A DNA stretch of 64,000 nt from Cyanobacteria bacterium REEB67 (GCA_018971775.1 JAGXAB010000017.1:1-64000), one strand, 5' to 3'; numbered from the stretch's first letter, positions 50,787-60,517 are shown. The notes: generated by a model not told the origin, from the letters alone. Numbers and translations: made by a program.

Positions 50787-51902
50787 GTGGTTTTCAGCGT
50801 CACGCGGGAGGAAGCGTTTTTTGCTCCGAAAAAAAGTCCGGCCGAAATCGAGGCTAAAAAACATGCTGTTGCCGCCAAAGTAAAAAATGGCGGCTTGCCG
50901 CTCGGAGATCCGAGTTTGCCTGCCAATGTCAATCAGGCCTTTGATGCCTTTACCAGAGCCAATCAGGCCATCACCGACAACAATCCAAAAGAGGCGATTG
51001 AGCTCTTTAAAAAAGCTTGCGAGTTGGATCCGATTCGCAAAATTTATTGGGCCTCGCTGGGCAGCGCTTATAACAATGCCGGTGATCAGGAATCGGCCAG
51101 TAAAGCCTATCTGGAAGTCTATCAGCGCGATGTTTATGACCTTTTCAATCTGACCAGTCTCGGCTATGCCTCGCAAGTCCTGCGCGACGATCGCGCTGCA
51201 CGTCGTTATTATCTGATGGCGCTAACCGTGCGACCTGATGCGCCCGATGCCTGGCAAGAAATGTTCAATGTCTTGCACGGCATGAACCTTGATCGTTTTT
51301 ATCAACCGGTGCAAGAGATGATCCAGTCGCCTGAAAGCATCGAAAATATCGACCTTGTCTATAAGATCAACCAGACCGCTCTTGATGATGATCCAAATGA
51401 CTATTATTGTCTGGTCAACAGGGCGATGATGAAAATTAGAGCCTTGCGTTTAGTCGATGCTCAAGAAGACGTAACGAGGGCGCTCAAGCTACAGCCGCAG
51501 GGTCCGGGTGCGCTACTCGCCCAGGCCGATATCTATAACAAGGCCGGTCAAACCGAAAAGGCCATGGCTGCTTACCGGTCCATTCTTCAATTCAGTCCCC
51601 AACCGGTCGCCTACGCTGAGCTCGGCGAGCTCGAAATGCAACTTGGCCAGACCGATAAGGCCCTGCATGATTTTGGCAAAGCGACGGAGCTGGGCAACGA
51701 TAAACCGTCCTGGCTGGATACGTATAACAAATTGCGCGATATGAACGCCAAGCGTATCGACGCAGAAGCCGCGGCCAAGGCTACGGCCGCCAAGGGGTCG
51801 GCCAAGCCTAATCCTTTGCCGGCTCCTTTGCCGGCTCTGGACAGCATTGTCAAAGCAACCGCGGATGCCGATGCCAAAGCGACCGTGAAGGCGGGTCCTT
51901 AG
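50787..51902 (+). CDS. Membrane-anchored TPR protein, start uncertain
   Basis: The first conventional start is GTG 50787, but it lies inside what looks like a membrane span (FFVALAGIAIAGLVVFSV). The frame is open back to 50682 with no ATG, GTG or TTG; ATT at 50721 is the best rare start. An ATG at 50707 in another frame suggests a possible frameshift. After the span come several TPR units (for example AFDAFTRANQAITDNNPKEAIELF and YYCLVNRAMMKIRALRLVDA). The C-terminal tail is Ala/Lys/Pro-rich. It probably anchors a protein-binding TPR domain outside or inside the membrane. Confidence 0.75.
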   Translation: MVFSVTREEAFFAPKKSPAEIEAKKHAVAAKVKNGGLPLGDPSLPANVNQAFDAFTRANQAITDNNPKEAIELFKKACELDPIRKIYWASLGSAYNNAGDQESASKAYLEVYQRDVYDLFNLTSLGYASQVLRDDRAARRYYLMALTVRPDAPDAWQEMFNVLHGMNLDRFYQPVQEMIQSPESIENIDLVYKINQTALDDDPNDYYCLVNRAMMKIRALRLVDAQEDVTRALKLQPQGPGALLAQADIYNKAGQTEKAMAAYRSILQFSPQPVAYAELGELEMQLGQTDKALHDFGKATELGNDKPSWLDTYNKLRDMNAKRIDAEAAAKATAAKGSAKPNPLPAPLPALDSIVKATADADAKATVKAGP

Positions 51903-52456
51903 CGTACCGGGTGTGTCTGGTGAGAAATGAGCAGCTCGAGGACCTTTTCTGGAGTGGAAGCTTCCAGAATGAGGGCTCGCAAGCCTTCGTTCAAAAAGCC
52001 TTGATCTACAACATGGTCAAAAAAGTCCAGCAGAGAATCGAAATAACCGAGAGCGTTCAGTATACCGATTGGCTTATTGTGCAGTTTTAACTGCGCCCAG
52101 GTGAGGATTTCGCAAAATTCGTCGAGGGTGCCATAGCCACCCGGCAGGGCGATAAAGCCATCGGAAAGGTCGGCCATGAGCGCTTTACGCTCGTGCATTG
52201 ATTGGACGAAATGGGTTTGTGTCAGGCGGGTATGGGCGACTTCGCGCTCGGCCAGAAATTTCGGAATGACACCGATAACCTGACCGCCGGCGTCGAGGGC
52301 GGCGTCGGCGATGATGCCCATTAATCCGACGTTGCCTCCACCGTAGACCAGGGTAATCCCTTTTTGGGCGATAGCGCGTCCCATGTCCCGGGCGATTTCC
52401 TGGTGCGTAACATTGTTACCGGGGGAAGCGCCGCAAAATACGGCAATGGCGTTCAC
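51899..52456 (-). CDS. LOG-family phosphoribohydrolase
   Basis: LOG-family enzymes cleave nucleoside 5'-monophosphates (cytokinin ribotides in plants) or act as lysine-decarboxylase-like proteins. The 185-residue protein has GGGNVGLMG (about 39-47) and PGGYGTLDEFCEILTW (the PGGxGTxxE motif, about 104-119), the two signatures of the family, and is of normal length. GTG start at 52456. The stop overlaps the preceding TPR gene's end by about four bases, on the opposite strand. It shares a divergent promoter region of about 50 bases with the gene at 52508. Confidence 0.92.
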   Translation of the reverse strand: MNAIAVFCGASPGNNVTHQEIARDMGRAIAQKGITLVYGGGNVGLMGIIADAALDAGGQVIGVIPKFLAEREVAHTRLTQTHFVQSMHERKALMADLSDGFIALPGGYGTLDEFCEILTWAQLKLHNKPIGILNALGYFDSLLDFFDHVVDQGFLNEGLRALILEASTPEKVLELLISHQTHPVR

Positions 52457-52507
52457 TTAGCAAGACCTCACTTGGCAATGCGCAAGAGTTCAACTATATT
52501 TCTTGCA

Positions 52508-53200
52508 ATGCACATTATAGATACATCTTTGAGCGAGCAGAGTAAGCTCTTTGAAAAGCTTTTGTCAGAAGCTTTACAGAGGGGCCCTGACTATTCCGCC
52601 CTGGTCGGCCCTACGCTGGCGCAACTGCATCAACCTTGCTCCGCCCTGGTAATGCGACCATCCGCCGAACTGGTAGCTAAATTGGCCGCCTGTACCGCTC
52701 AGATGGAGATATTTTTCCCCGGCCAGCTCTTCTATGGCCGGTCCAATATTCATATGACCGTCAGTGCTCTGCCCAAGCTCGTTACAGGCAGTCAACTGCA
52801 TAACCACCTTGGTCGCAGTCTTGCGTCTCACGTCGGTGCGTTGAAGCCACTGGCCATGCCGGTTGTCGGTCTTGGTATCATCGGCAGTGCAATTGTCTTC
52901 AAGGCCTTTGACAGTGAAGGACAGCTTGGAAAGCTGGTCCGCTACCTCGTGGCTGACCTGGAGGAAGAAGGATTTTCCATGACCGGTATGGCCGGCTTCC
53001 ACACCAAAATCTTCTGGCTGACCGCGGCTCGCTTACTCAAGCCGCCTTCCGCTGAATTGCTTGACTATGTCCTCCAGCACTCGGAGCAGGACTTTGGTCT
53101 GGCGCGTTTTGACGCTATTGACCTGGTTTCGACCGATTCGCTTTTTAGTGAAATGGCAACCAGTGTCGTCAAAAAATATAATCTGGCCGACTATTTTTAA
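52508..53200 (+). CDS. 2H-phosphoesterase-like protein
   Basis: ATG at 52508 avoids overlap with the divergent LOG gene. The 230-residue protein shows two His-x-Thr-like motifs in order: IHMTVSAL (about 81-88) and FHTKIFWL (about 162-169). The spacing (about 80 residues) and the following hydrophobic strand (FDAIDLVSTDSLFSE) fit the 2H phosphoesterase fold seen in RNA ligases/cyclic phosphodiesterases (LigT, ThpR, CPDase). The second motif has Lys where the family has Thr/Ser, so it may be inactive or divergent. Cellular role unknown. I rate the superfamily assignment moderate. Confidence 0.6.
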   Translation: MHIIDTSLSEQSKLFEKLLSEALQRGPDYSALVGPTLAQLHQPCSALVMRPSAELVAKLAACTAQMEIFFPGQLFYGRSNIHMTVSALPKLVTGSQLHNHLGRSLASHVGALKPLAMPVVGLGIIGSAIVFKAFDSEGQLGKLVRYLVADLEEEGFSMTGMAGFHTKIFWLTAARLLKPPSAELLDYVLQHSEQDFGLARFDAIDLVSTDSLFSEMATSVVKKYNLADYF

Positions 53201-53211
53201 GCCGAGCTGAC

Positions 53212-53880
53212 TTATTTCTCGCTCGTATCGAGGCTGATCATCAGCGTACCGTCCCTACTTGATACGACGCGCATTCTGGTCAGATCATGGACAACAAAAT
53301 CAGCGGCGCTGATATCGTGGTCGGCGCGGCTGAAGCCGATGGCGATCACACGTGCGCCGGCGGCTTTCCCGGCTTTGATGCCGGCTGGGGAATCCTCGAG
53401 CACTATGCAGTCTGCCGGATCTATACCCAGTCCCTGCGCTGCTTTCAAGTAACATTGCGGATCCGGCTTGCCGGCGGTGACATCGTCGGCGGTGACAAAA
53501 ACGGTCGGTCTGGGTAGACCGACATGACCGAGTCGGTGATTGGCCAGGCGTCTCGAGCCGGAAGTGACTATTGCCCAGTGAGCTTTGGGCAAGCTGTTCA
53601 GGAATGTTTTCGCTCCGGCGATTTCCACCAGGTCGGTGGTGACGCTGCATTCCAGATCTTCCAGGGCTTTCATTTCGGTAGCGAGATCGAGATGTGGCAC
53701 GAGCAATTTTAAGCTGTCGGCAGTGCGCATGCCGTGTGCGCTTTTCTTAATCCAGTCGATGTCGAGTGCATGGTCGGTGGCCCAGGCTTCCCAGGCATAA
53801 TCGACACATTTGAGCGAGTCGATCAGCGTACCGTCCAGGTCGCTCAATATGGCCCGGCAGTTGATTTGAATGGTTGACAT
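53212..53880 (-). CDS. HAD-family hydrolase (sugar-phosphatase/phosphoglycolate-phosphatase-like)
   Basis: A 222-residue HAD enzyme, class with a helical cap. Motif I is LSDLDGTLIDS (nucleophile and acid/base Asp), motif II is IVTSGSRRLA, motif III is the Lys in GKPDP, and motif IV is LEDSPAGIKAGKAAG with paired acidic residues. It resembles sugar-phosphatases (YfbT, DOG1) and beta-phosphoglucomutase-like enzymes. All catalytic residues appear intact; the substrate cannot be told. It is convergent with the 2H-like gene. Confidence 0.9.
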   Translation of the reverse strand: MSTIQINCRAILSDLDGTLIDSLKCVDYAWEAWATDHALDIDWIKKSAHGMRTADSLKLLVPHLDLATEMKALEDLECSVTTDLVEIAGAKTFLNSLPKAHWAIVTSGSRRLANHRLGHVGLPRPTVFVTADDVTAGKPDPQCYLKAAQGLGIDPADCIVLEDSPAGIKAGKAAGARVIAIGFSRADHDISAADFVVHDLTRMRVVSSRDGTLMISLDTSEK

Positions 53881-53961
53881 ACTATAGGGAGCCCAAGTCT
53901 GTGGAGGCCGAACACTTTAGCGCCCTGCTGTGAATTATTCAAGGTAATCGTTAAGTTGTAG

Positions 53962-56406
53962 TCAGGCTTGATTTTTTTCTCTGGCGGCAAACCAGATTAA
54001 AGACAGCCAGCCGATGGCGTAAAAAATAATGGCCGTCATAAACGAACAACTGATGCCAAAAGTTTGAGTAATGATTACCGACCCGACTGAGGCGCAGACC
54101 GAGGTGGCACCGTTCAGGCCCCAGAGCCAGGGGCCAATCTCGGGCGAGCGGCGCAGGGCCAGACGCATGCCGATTGGAAAGGCCGTGCCCATCAGCCAGC
54201 CGATTGGGAAGAGAATGCCCACCGAAACGGCGATGCGCTCGACTGTATCGCAGGCCTGAAACATTGTGATTGCTGAGGGCGTGAGCCAGCCGAAGAGGAC
54301 GAGCACGACCATGAGAACAAGTATGACGAGCGGCGCTGTCCTGGTCAGGCTTGTGTCTTTGAGCCAGTTGGTGGAAAAGCTGCCCAGGGCGCTCGCGGTG
54401 AGCAGGGTGAAGAGAACAGCGGCCAGTGAATAAATGGGATGACCAAGGAAAACCGAGAGGCGCTGTATTTGCGAAATCTCGATGAGCATGAAGCCGATGC
54501 CGATGCAGCAAAAATAGACGAGCATCGGGGCTGCGTCTTTTAGAGATAAAGCCGTTATCGATGGAGAGTTTGCGCCTCGTTGGCGACGCAGAGTCAGCAC
54601 CAGGGGCAGTATCACGCAGGTGGCCGTCAAGATCAGAACGATGATGAAAAGAGAGACCAGTGTGCAGGTGGCCACCATGTTGAAAGAGTTTTCGGAGCGA
54701 CCATAGAGGAAAGAGAGGTTTTGCCAGTCGCGCAGGCGGGCCATCTGAAAAAAGAAGGGGCTGTCGTCGGTGGGCGGGGTGAGGCGTGCTGGTATGGTGC
54801 TCAGAAAAGCCTCATTATCGCAGTTGGCGATGATTTTGGGCAGGAGTGGATCGCTTGCCTGGAGCGGGTCTAGCACGACTTCAAATTGCAAGCGTTCGGC
54901 GTTTCTGCGGACGTTTTCTATATCAGCTGTCGAAAAAGCGCTCGGGCTGACCATCAAGTTGCCAACAGCGCGGAAGTTTTCCTCCGATCCGTCCAGCTTA
55001 TTGCTGCGCACTACGATCATATTTTTGCGCGGATCGCTGACGCCCATTTTTTTCAAAGCCTCGGCTGCCAGGCAAACGATCTTATCGATTTCATATTGAT
55101 GTTCGGCCGGGTACCAGCGGCAGCAGGAGACTACTCCCTGTGGGCTCAAGTGTTCCAGATAGATGCGCCATGCTTCCATGGTATAGAGTGAATTTTCGGT
55201 AAGGGCGTAGGCACCGGCGGAGGTGGCAGCCCAGGTGTCGATCAAGGTGATTTGAATGATGTCGAACTTTTCTTTACTGCGGGCAATAAAACTGCGCGCC
55301 TCGTCGTTGACCAGGTTGACGTGCGGATTTTTATCGATGTGACCTGTGTAGTCGGCAAATTTATTGCGCAGAACGTCGCAAATTATGTCGTTTATTTCGA
55401 CGCCGGTGACGGACTTCTGGTCGAAAGTGAGGGCGGAGAGGATGTCGATGCCGCCACCGACGCCGATCACCAGAACGTTGGCATGGGGGCGAAGGATGTG
55501 CGCCATCGAGGCGACCAGATCGCGCAGATAAGACATCTTGCTGATGTCGCCGTCGTTTCGGAAAAGCACGGTGCCGGCCAGATTATCGATGTCCAGGAAC
55601 AGCGAGCGCACCTTTATATTTTGATCGGCTGTTTTAGAGAGACCGGTGAGTTTGACCGGATAAGGTTCGTCCGGATTGCCGTAGACCCTGATGCGCGAGA
55701 AGGAATTCCACTTTTCGTAGAGCAGGGCTTGCTCTTCCAAACCTTTAACCCAGCGCAATTTCATCAAATGATATTGCATATTGATTGGCAGGAATGCAGC
55801 CGTCAAAACGGTGGTGACAATAGCTGTTGTGAAAAGTCGGCGGCTGTCTTTGATGCAATCAAAGGCAAAGAAGAGAGCGCCGACGCAGGCTAGAAAGGCA
55901 ACGACGATGACGGCGCTGATGCCGTCCACAGACTTTAATAAGAGCAAAAGCGCGATGCAACCGATCGCCGCACCGCAGAGATCGGCTGCATAGAGTTTGC
56001 TGACGGCCTGGGGAAATCGTGTCAGAGCCAGACAGATACAGATGCCGCTAAAAATGAAGGGCAGCGAAATAATCAGGTAGGTGGCGGCCAGCGAGAGTAT
56101 GCCGATCCAGGAAATATAAGGAACAAAACGGATGCACAAATGCAACCAGAAGCTGAGCAAAAGGCTGGCGGCGAAAATCAGGGCGCTTGCGGCCAGATGT
56201 TTTTGCGTTTTTTCGGGTTTGAAAATATCGGGTAGCAAGTAGACCGCGAGCGAACCTACGGTCATGCCGAACATGGCGATCGAAACGGCCATGAAGGCGA
56301 AGTGATACCACATCGTGACGCTGAAGATGCGAACGAGCAAAAGCTCGAACATCAGCGAAGCCAGGGCGACAAAAAAGAGGCCGATGAATGTGTTGCGAGA
56401 TGCCAT
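53962..56406 (-). CDS. Membrane-embedded spermidine-synthase-like (aminopropyltransferase) protein
   Basis: The 814-residue protein has about six or seven membrane spans (1-215). A soluble Rossmann domain follows (about 300-430) with HANVLVIGVGGGIDILSAL and VTGVEINDIICDVL, typical of spermidine synthase/SAM-dependent methyltransferase folds, and the DIIQITLIDTW segment. A C-terminal bundle of seven or so spans follows (about 590-805). Such fusions (spermidine synthase-like domain between membrane regions) occur in many bacteria and are annotated as putative polyamine aminopropyltransferases; whether they make polyamines is not proven. The D-x-x-D/E motif expected for polyamine binding is partly present. 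ATG start. Confidence 0.8.
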   Translation of the reverse strand: MASRNTFIGLFFVALASLMFELLLVRIFSVTMWYHFAFMAVSIAMFGMTVGSLAVYLLPDIFKPEKTQKHLAASALIFAASLLLSFWLHLCIRFVPYISWIGILSLAATYLIISLPFIFSGICICLALTRFPQAVSKLYAADLCGAAIGCIALLLLLKSVDGISAVIVVAFLACVGALFFAFDCIKDSRRLFTTAIVTTVLTAAFLPINMQYHLMKLRWVKGLEEQALLYEKWNSFSRIRVYGNPDEPYPVKLTGLSKTADQNIKVRSLFLDIDNLAGTVLFRNDGDISKMSYLRDLVASMAHILRPHANVLVIGVGGGIDILSALTFDQKSVTGVEINDIICDVLRNKFADYTGHIDKNPHVNLVNDEARSFIARSKEKFDIIQITLIDTWAATSAGAYALTENSLYTMEAWRIYLEHLSPQGVVSCCRWYPAEHQYEIDKIVCLAAEALKKMGVSDPRKNMIVVRSNKLDGSEENFRAVGNLMVSPSAFSTADIENVRRNAERLQFEVVLDPLQASDPLLPKIIANCDNEAFLSTIPARLTPPTDDSPFFFQMARLRDWQNLSFLYGRSENSFNMVATCTLVSLFIIVLILTATCVILPLVLTLRRQRGANSPSITALSLKDAAPMLVYFCCIGIGFMLIEISQIQRLSVFLGHPIYSLAAVLFTLLTASALGSFSTNWLKDTSLTRTAPLVILVLMVVLVLFGWLTPSAITMFQACDTVERIAVSVGILFPIGWLMGTAFPIGMRLALRRSPEIGPWLWGLNGATSVCASVGSVIITQTFGISCSFMTAIIFYAIGWLSLIWFAAREKNQA

Positions 56407-56700
56407 GCTGGAGTTTGCCTTGCTGGTAAATTGTGGACCGGGCCATTATAGCCCGCCTGCTATTCAGGTTCATTCAGTCCGATTCAGTCCTTTGTGCGCC
56501 TGGGCACCGCCGGCGTCTTTCTATTAAATGCAGTAGTATAAATTTCAAAAAAAGCAAAGATAGTGTAGCCAGGTGGACCACCGGGGCAGCTTCGCAGTGC
56601 TTTCCGCACTTTGAAACAAACCCCGGGGTCCTCTTTACTCGTACTATTTCTACTTTGCTCTTACTCTTAAATCAGTTCACCCTCGGTCGAGGCGCTCGAG

Positions 56701-58671
56701 TCAGGCGCTCTTGCCCGGCTTGACGAACAGCGCTTCGATCAAATCGGCGTAACGCTTGGTCACTTCGTTCGGACGGACCTTCTGACTGGCGGTGAGCAGG
56801 CCGTTTTCGACGGTGGCGGCGTCTTTGATGATCACCGTCTTTTTGACCGTTTCCCAGTGTTCAAGCGACGCGTTGGCTTCCTTGACGGCGGCGTCGACGG
56901 CGGCCTTGACCAGGTCGTTGCCGGCATAGAAGGCCTGCAGGGCGTCGGCATTGCCGTTCAGCTCGGCCGGGATGGTGACGCCGTTTTCCTTGATGATCTC
57001 ACGGGCGGCAATCGGATTGACGAAGACCACCGCGGCGATGAAGGGCTTGCCGTCACCGACCGGTACGACGGCCTGAATGATGGCCGAGTTGTCGAAGGCC
57101 TTTTCGATTTTCTCGGGAGCGACGTACTTGCCGCCGTCCGTCTTGAAGAGACGCTTGGCGCGACCGGTGATGTGCAGGCGGCCATTGGTGTCGATGAAGC
57201 CGAGGTCGCCGGTTTTGAACCAGCCGTCGGCGGTGAAGGAGGCCTTGTTGTCTTCGGGCAGATTCCAGTAACCGGGCGAGACGACGCCGCCGGCGAGATA
57301 GATTTCGCCACTGCCACTGGTGTCACCTTCGGCCGGCACGATACGCACCTGGCAGCCGTCGATCACCTTGCCGACCGTGCCGATTTCGCACTGGCCGGGC
57401 TGATTGGCGATGATCGCACCGGAGGTTTCGGTCAGACCGTAGCCTTCGATGATTTCCAGACCGACGCTCTTGAAAAACTTGAGCACATCGGGGGAAATGG
57501 CCGCGCCGCCGGAGCCGAGGATGCGCAGACGACCGCCGAGGCCGTTGCGGACCGTGCGGAAGACGAGCTTGTCGGCCACCCAGTGCTTGAAGCCGGTTTC
57601 CTTCTGGGCGAAGGCCCACTTGATCAGCTTGGCCTTGAAGCCTTTGGCGCTGTCGAGTTGCGACTGGATCTTGTCCTTCATGCGACGCCAGACGAGCGGC
57701 ACACCGAGGACGATGGTCGGATGCAGCTCGGGGAGCACCTTGCCGACTTCCTCGACCTTGCAGAAGGCGACAGTGACGCCGTTCCAGAGGCAGATGCCCA
57801 TGCCGTTGATGTTCTCGTAGCAGTGGGCGAGCGGCAGGTAGGAGAGATAGAGGTCTTCGTCGCCGAAGTTGAAGCCATGCTGGTAGACGGCCTCGCAGGA
57901 AGCGGCGACATTGCCGTGGGTGATGACGACGCCCTTGGGCACGCCACTCGACCCGGAGGTGTAGATCAGCTTGGCCATGTCGCTGCGGCGCACGCCTTTG
58001 GCAGCCACGCCGGCAGCGGTCGCTTCCATGAAGGGGAAAGCGTCATCGGCCTGGGCGACCATCAGGTCGAAAATGCGACTGGCATCGGGCTTGATGGCGA
58101 TTATCGGGTCAACGCCGTCGACATAGTCGACGCCGGTCTTGTTGCCCTTGACGCGAAACTGATAGTCCGGCGAATCGGCGGTTAAGTCGTCGAAGAGCAG
58201 GGCGGTGATGCCTTCGACATCCTTGGCTTTGGCCTTCTGGCTTTCGCTGTCGGCGATGAGCAGTCGGGCACCGGCGTTCTGGGCGACGTAGACGACTTGA
58301 TCGGCGCCGTTGTTCGGATAGATCGGCACCGAGATGGCGCCCAGCGTCTGGATGGCGAGGTCGGTCCATACCCATTCCGGGCAGTTCCAGGCGAGCAGTG
58401 CGACGCGATCTCCGTTCGAGACGCCTAGGGCGATCAGGCGAGCGGCGATGGCGGCGACGATGCGCCCGGCGTGATTCCAGGTGATGTTGCTATAGGCGGG
58501 CGCTTCGATGACGACGCTGGCGCCGTGATAACCGGCGGCCATGGCATGGATGATCGGCTTGTGCGGATTGGGATTCTTGACCTTGACCGCGGTGGCGTCT
58601 GGCTTGTCGGCGACATGCGACCAGAAGCGGTTGATCAGAATCGGTTGACCGTTTTTCAGAGATTTGGCCAT
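56701..58671 (-). CDS. fadD: Long-chain acyl-CoA synthetase (AMP-forming)
   Basis: Activates fatty acids by adenylation then thioesterification to CoA. The 656-residue protein has AMP-binding motif I LIYTSGSSGVPKG (about 233-245), the GYGLTETSGA motif (about 411-420) and GWFKTGDLGFID (about 473-484, adenylate hinge), with the catalytic Lys expected in the C-terminal domain. The length matches eukaryote-like FadD15/ACSL types. GGAG lies six bases before the ATG. It is divergent from the patatin gene and lies next to the beta-oxidation genes; the symbol is by family. Third codon positions are nearly all G or C, as expected for high expression. Confidence 0.93.
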   Translation of the reverse strand: MAKSLKNGQPILINRFWSHVADKPDATAVKVKNPNPHKPIIHAMAAGYHGASVVIEAPAYSNITWNHAGRIVAAIAARLIALGVSNGDRVALLAWNCPEWVWTDLAIQTLGAISVPIYPNNGADQVVYVAQNAGARLLIADSESQKAKAKDVEGITALLFDDLTADSPDYQFRVKGNKTGVDYVDGVDPIIAIKPDASRIFDLMVAQADDAFPFMEATAAGVAAKGVRRSDMAKLIYTSGSSGVPKGVVITHGNVAASCEAVYQHGFNFGDEDLYLSYLPLAHCYENINGMGICLWNGVTVAFCKVEEVGKVLPELHPTIVLGVPLVWRRMKDKIQSQLDSAKGFKAKLIKWAFAQKETGFKHWVADKLVFRTVRNGLGGRLRILGSGGAAISPDVLKFFKSVGLEIIEGYGLTETSGAIIANQPGQCEIGTVGKVIDGCQVRIVPAEGDTSGSGEIYLAGGVVSPGYWNLPEDNKASFTADGWFKTGDLGFIDTNGRLHITGRAKRLFKTDGGKYVAPEKIEKAFDNSAIIQAVVPVGDGKPFIAAVVFVNPIAAREIIKENGVTIPAELNGNADALQAFYAGNDLVKAAVDAAVKEANASLEHWETVKKTVIIKDAATVENGLLTASQKVRPNEVTKRYADLIEALFVKPGKSA

Positions 58672-59398
58672 TTGTTACTCCAGATGTTTGAGATTGAGGC
58701 AAACGAGAGCTCTCGCGAGGCAGGCAGCGCGAGGGTTTATGGGGGTAAATTCGACGAGCGGCACCGCTTGCAATGACAGTCCTGGGGGCAGGTGCTGGGT
58801 CAGAGAGTGGGGTGCGCGATGAAAACGGGGTGGGTTTTTTTAGAGAGACTTTTTGCTTTAAACGAAGAGGGTGATAGAGGACTCTGACCCTAGGCAAGTT
58901 GAGATAGTGATCTCAAGATTCGCGAAAGCTTATTAGAGAAAAGATATCTTGGAAACCGGCGCGACCCCGGTCCTTGAATTTCACAGCCGCTGAAAAACAG
59001 GCAAAAGTCATTTTGGTGTCAAGGGAAGCCAAGGTGTACTAGGTGTGCAATTCGTAGGCATGTACGCTTTCTCGCCGCCCTGGCGTCGCTCGCGCAACCG
59101 CGATGGCGTTCGCATACACCTGTTTGTAAAGAGGTGGTTTGTGAAGAGGCATTAAAACAATTGTCATGATTGCTTAACCTAAAACTCTCTAGAGCCAGTT
59201 GTTTGCGTACAGAGCCACTTCTTAATATCTCTAAGCAACTCAATTTCTTTTTTCTCGAGATTCACCAAACACCTTTCTTTCACACGCCCCCCCCTTACGC
59301 ATCTTGAAACTCCGCTGGTCGCTTAATTGCGCCCAAGTCTAGTTACGGAGTTCGAGATCGGCGCCCCCTCAGGGTTGCTAAAGCTCACGGAGCTTAAA
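58672..59398. other. Divergent promoter region between fadD and patatin genes, no gene seen
   Basis: About 730 bases without a supported gene. It holds the ribosome binding site of fadD at the left edge and GGAG of the patatin gene at the right. In between are short AT-rich stretches and a run of C residues near 59288. A regulator of fatty-acid metabolism could bind here, but I cannot place an operator. Confidence 0.5.
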
Positions 59399-60517
59399 AT
59401 GAGTGACAACACTATAAATCCGCGGGCTGACCTGGGTCAGCCGGCGGACCTTCACCTGCTTATCTCCAGCGGCGGCTCCAGGGCGATTCTGGCCGGTGCC
59501 GGAACCATCCTCCTCTGCGACCACGCTGGTATCAAATCCTGGAAGTCTATCGGCGGCATCAGCGGCGGCTCTTTGCCGACTGTTCTGCATGCGGCCGGTT
59601 ATGACGCCAGGACCTCCGTTAAGATTGCCCTCGACGTCGACTTTTCCAGTCTGCTCACTCGTCGCGGTAGCATTCTCAAAATTCTTTTCGCTTACATGAT
59701 GCAGAGTCGCTACGAGCAGACCCGTCCAAAGAAGGGCGTACTCAGCAGCGAAAAAGTCGGCACCTTCGTCGAGACTCAAGTTGCCGCCGCCGGCAATGCC
59801 GCCTGGCCGACGCTCTACTGGACGCAGGCCGGCGTCGAGGATGGACAACTCGTCTTCACCTCGACCGGCATCCATCACATCAAGCGCACCGGCTCTTATC
59901 GCCAGTTGATGAGCGAACCCGGTCCCCTCGGTGTCGCCGTTCGCGGTAGTTGTGCCGTGCCCGGCATCATCGACGCGGTGCCGGTACAGATCGGCAAGGA
60001 CGAATTCTGGCTGCACGACGGCGTACTTTCTCCCGAAGGTCGCACGCCAGTCAGTGTCCCCGAGCGTTTCTACGGTGCCAAGCCCGAGCAGATAATCGTT
60101 TGCGATGTCGGCGAGAGCGACGGCTCACGTACGATCAAGCCGAGCAAGGCCAAGCTTTTCTGGCGCTGGTTTTGCGGCAAGCTCTGCGTGCCCGAGTACT
60201 ATCCACCGCCGCTCGACGAGAAAGACGGCTACATCATCTGCGAGCCGACTGTCACCAACTTCAAATCGCTGCAGTTCACGCTGACGCGTGATCAAAAGTG
60301 GCAGGCGGTCATGTCCGGCTATATGGGCGCGGCCGCTGCTCTCGAAAGGGCGCATCTCCTCAGTGGTGACGCACTCGTCGCCTCCCGGGAGATCTGTGCC
60401 AAGTTTCAGGACATTGTTGCTGATTGTGAGGCTCGCAAAAAGTCGGTCAAGGCCGGCGAACTCACCGAGCGCACCGAGGCCCTGCTCAGCTCTTACGGGC
60501 TCTGGGCCCGGTCGTAA
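59399..60517 (+). CDS. Patatin-like phospholipase
   Basis: ATG at 59399 follows GGAG by eight bases; the frame is open to 59327 but the upstream part has no site. The 372-residue protein has the patatin fold signature: LLISSGGSRAILAGAG (an oxyanion-hole Gly-rich loop; DGGGxRG in classical members), then the nucleophile elbow IGGISGGSLPTV (G-x-S-x-G), and a likely catalytic Asp in WLHDGVLSP (D-G-G/A). It probably hydrolyses phospholipids or acylglycerols, releasing fatty acids for the adjacent acyl-CoA ligase and beta-oxidation enzymes. No signal peptide is apparent. Confidence 0.85.
   Translation: MSDNTINPRADLGQPADLHLLISSGGSRAILAGAGTILLCDHAGIKSWKSIGGISGGSLPTVLHAAGYDARTSVKIALDVDFSSLLTRRGSILKILFAYMMQSRYEQTRPKKGVLSSEKVGTFVETQVAAAGNAAWPTLYWTQAGVEDGQLVFTSTGIHHIKRTGSYRQLMSEPGPLGVAVRGSCAVPGIIDAVPVQIGKDEFWLHDGVLSPEGRTPVSVPERFYGAKPEQIIVCDVGESDGSRTIKPSKAKLFWRWFCGKLCVPEYYPPPLDEKDGYIICEPTVTNFKSLQFTLTRDQKWQAVMSGYMGAAAALERAHLLSGDALVASREICAKFQDIVADCEARKKSVKAGELTERTEALLSSYGLWARS

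Noticed and set aside
56581..56626. CCGGGG / CCCCGG inverted repeat upstream of the aminopropyltransferase-like gene
   Set aside because: Only six paired bases far apart with a small inner hairpin; position is in a leader and has no T-run, so I do not list it as a terminator.
56857..58185. 442-residue plus-strand frame opposite the acyl-CoA ligase
   Set aside because: Antisense to a gene with all catalytic motifs; composition (long Gly/Asp/Val runs) is typical of a shadow frame.
59019..59243. 74-residue minus-strand frame in the fadD-patatin gap
   Set aside because: No ribosome binding site, no signal or domain; left as non-coding.
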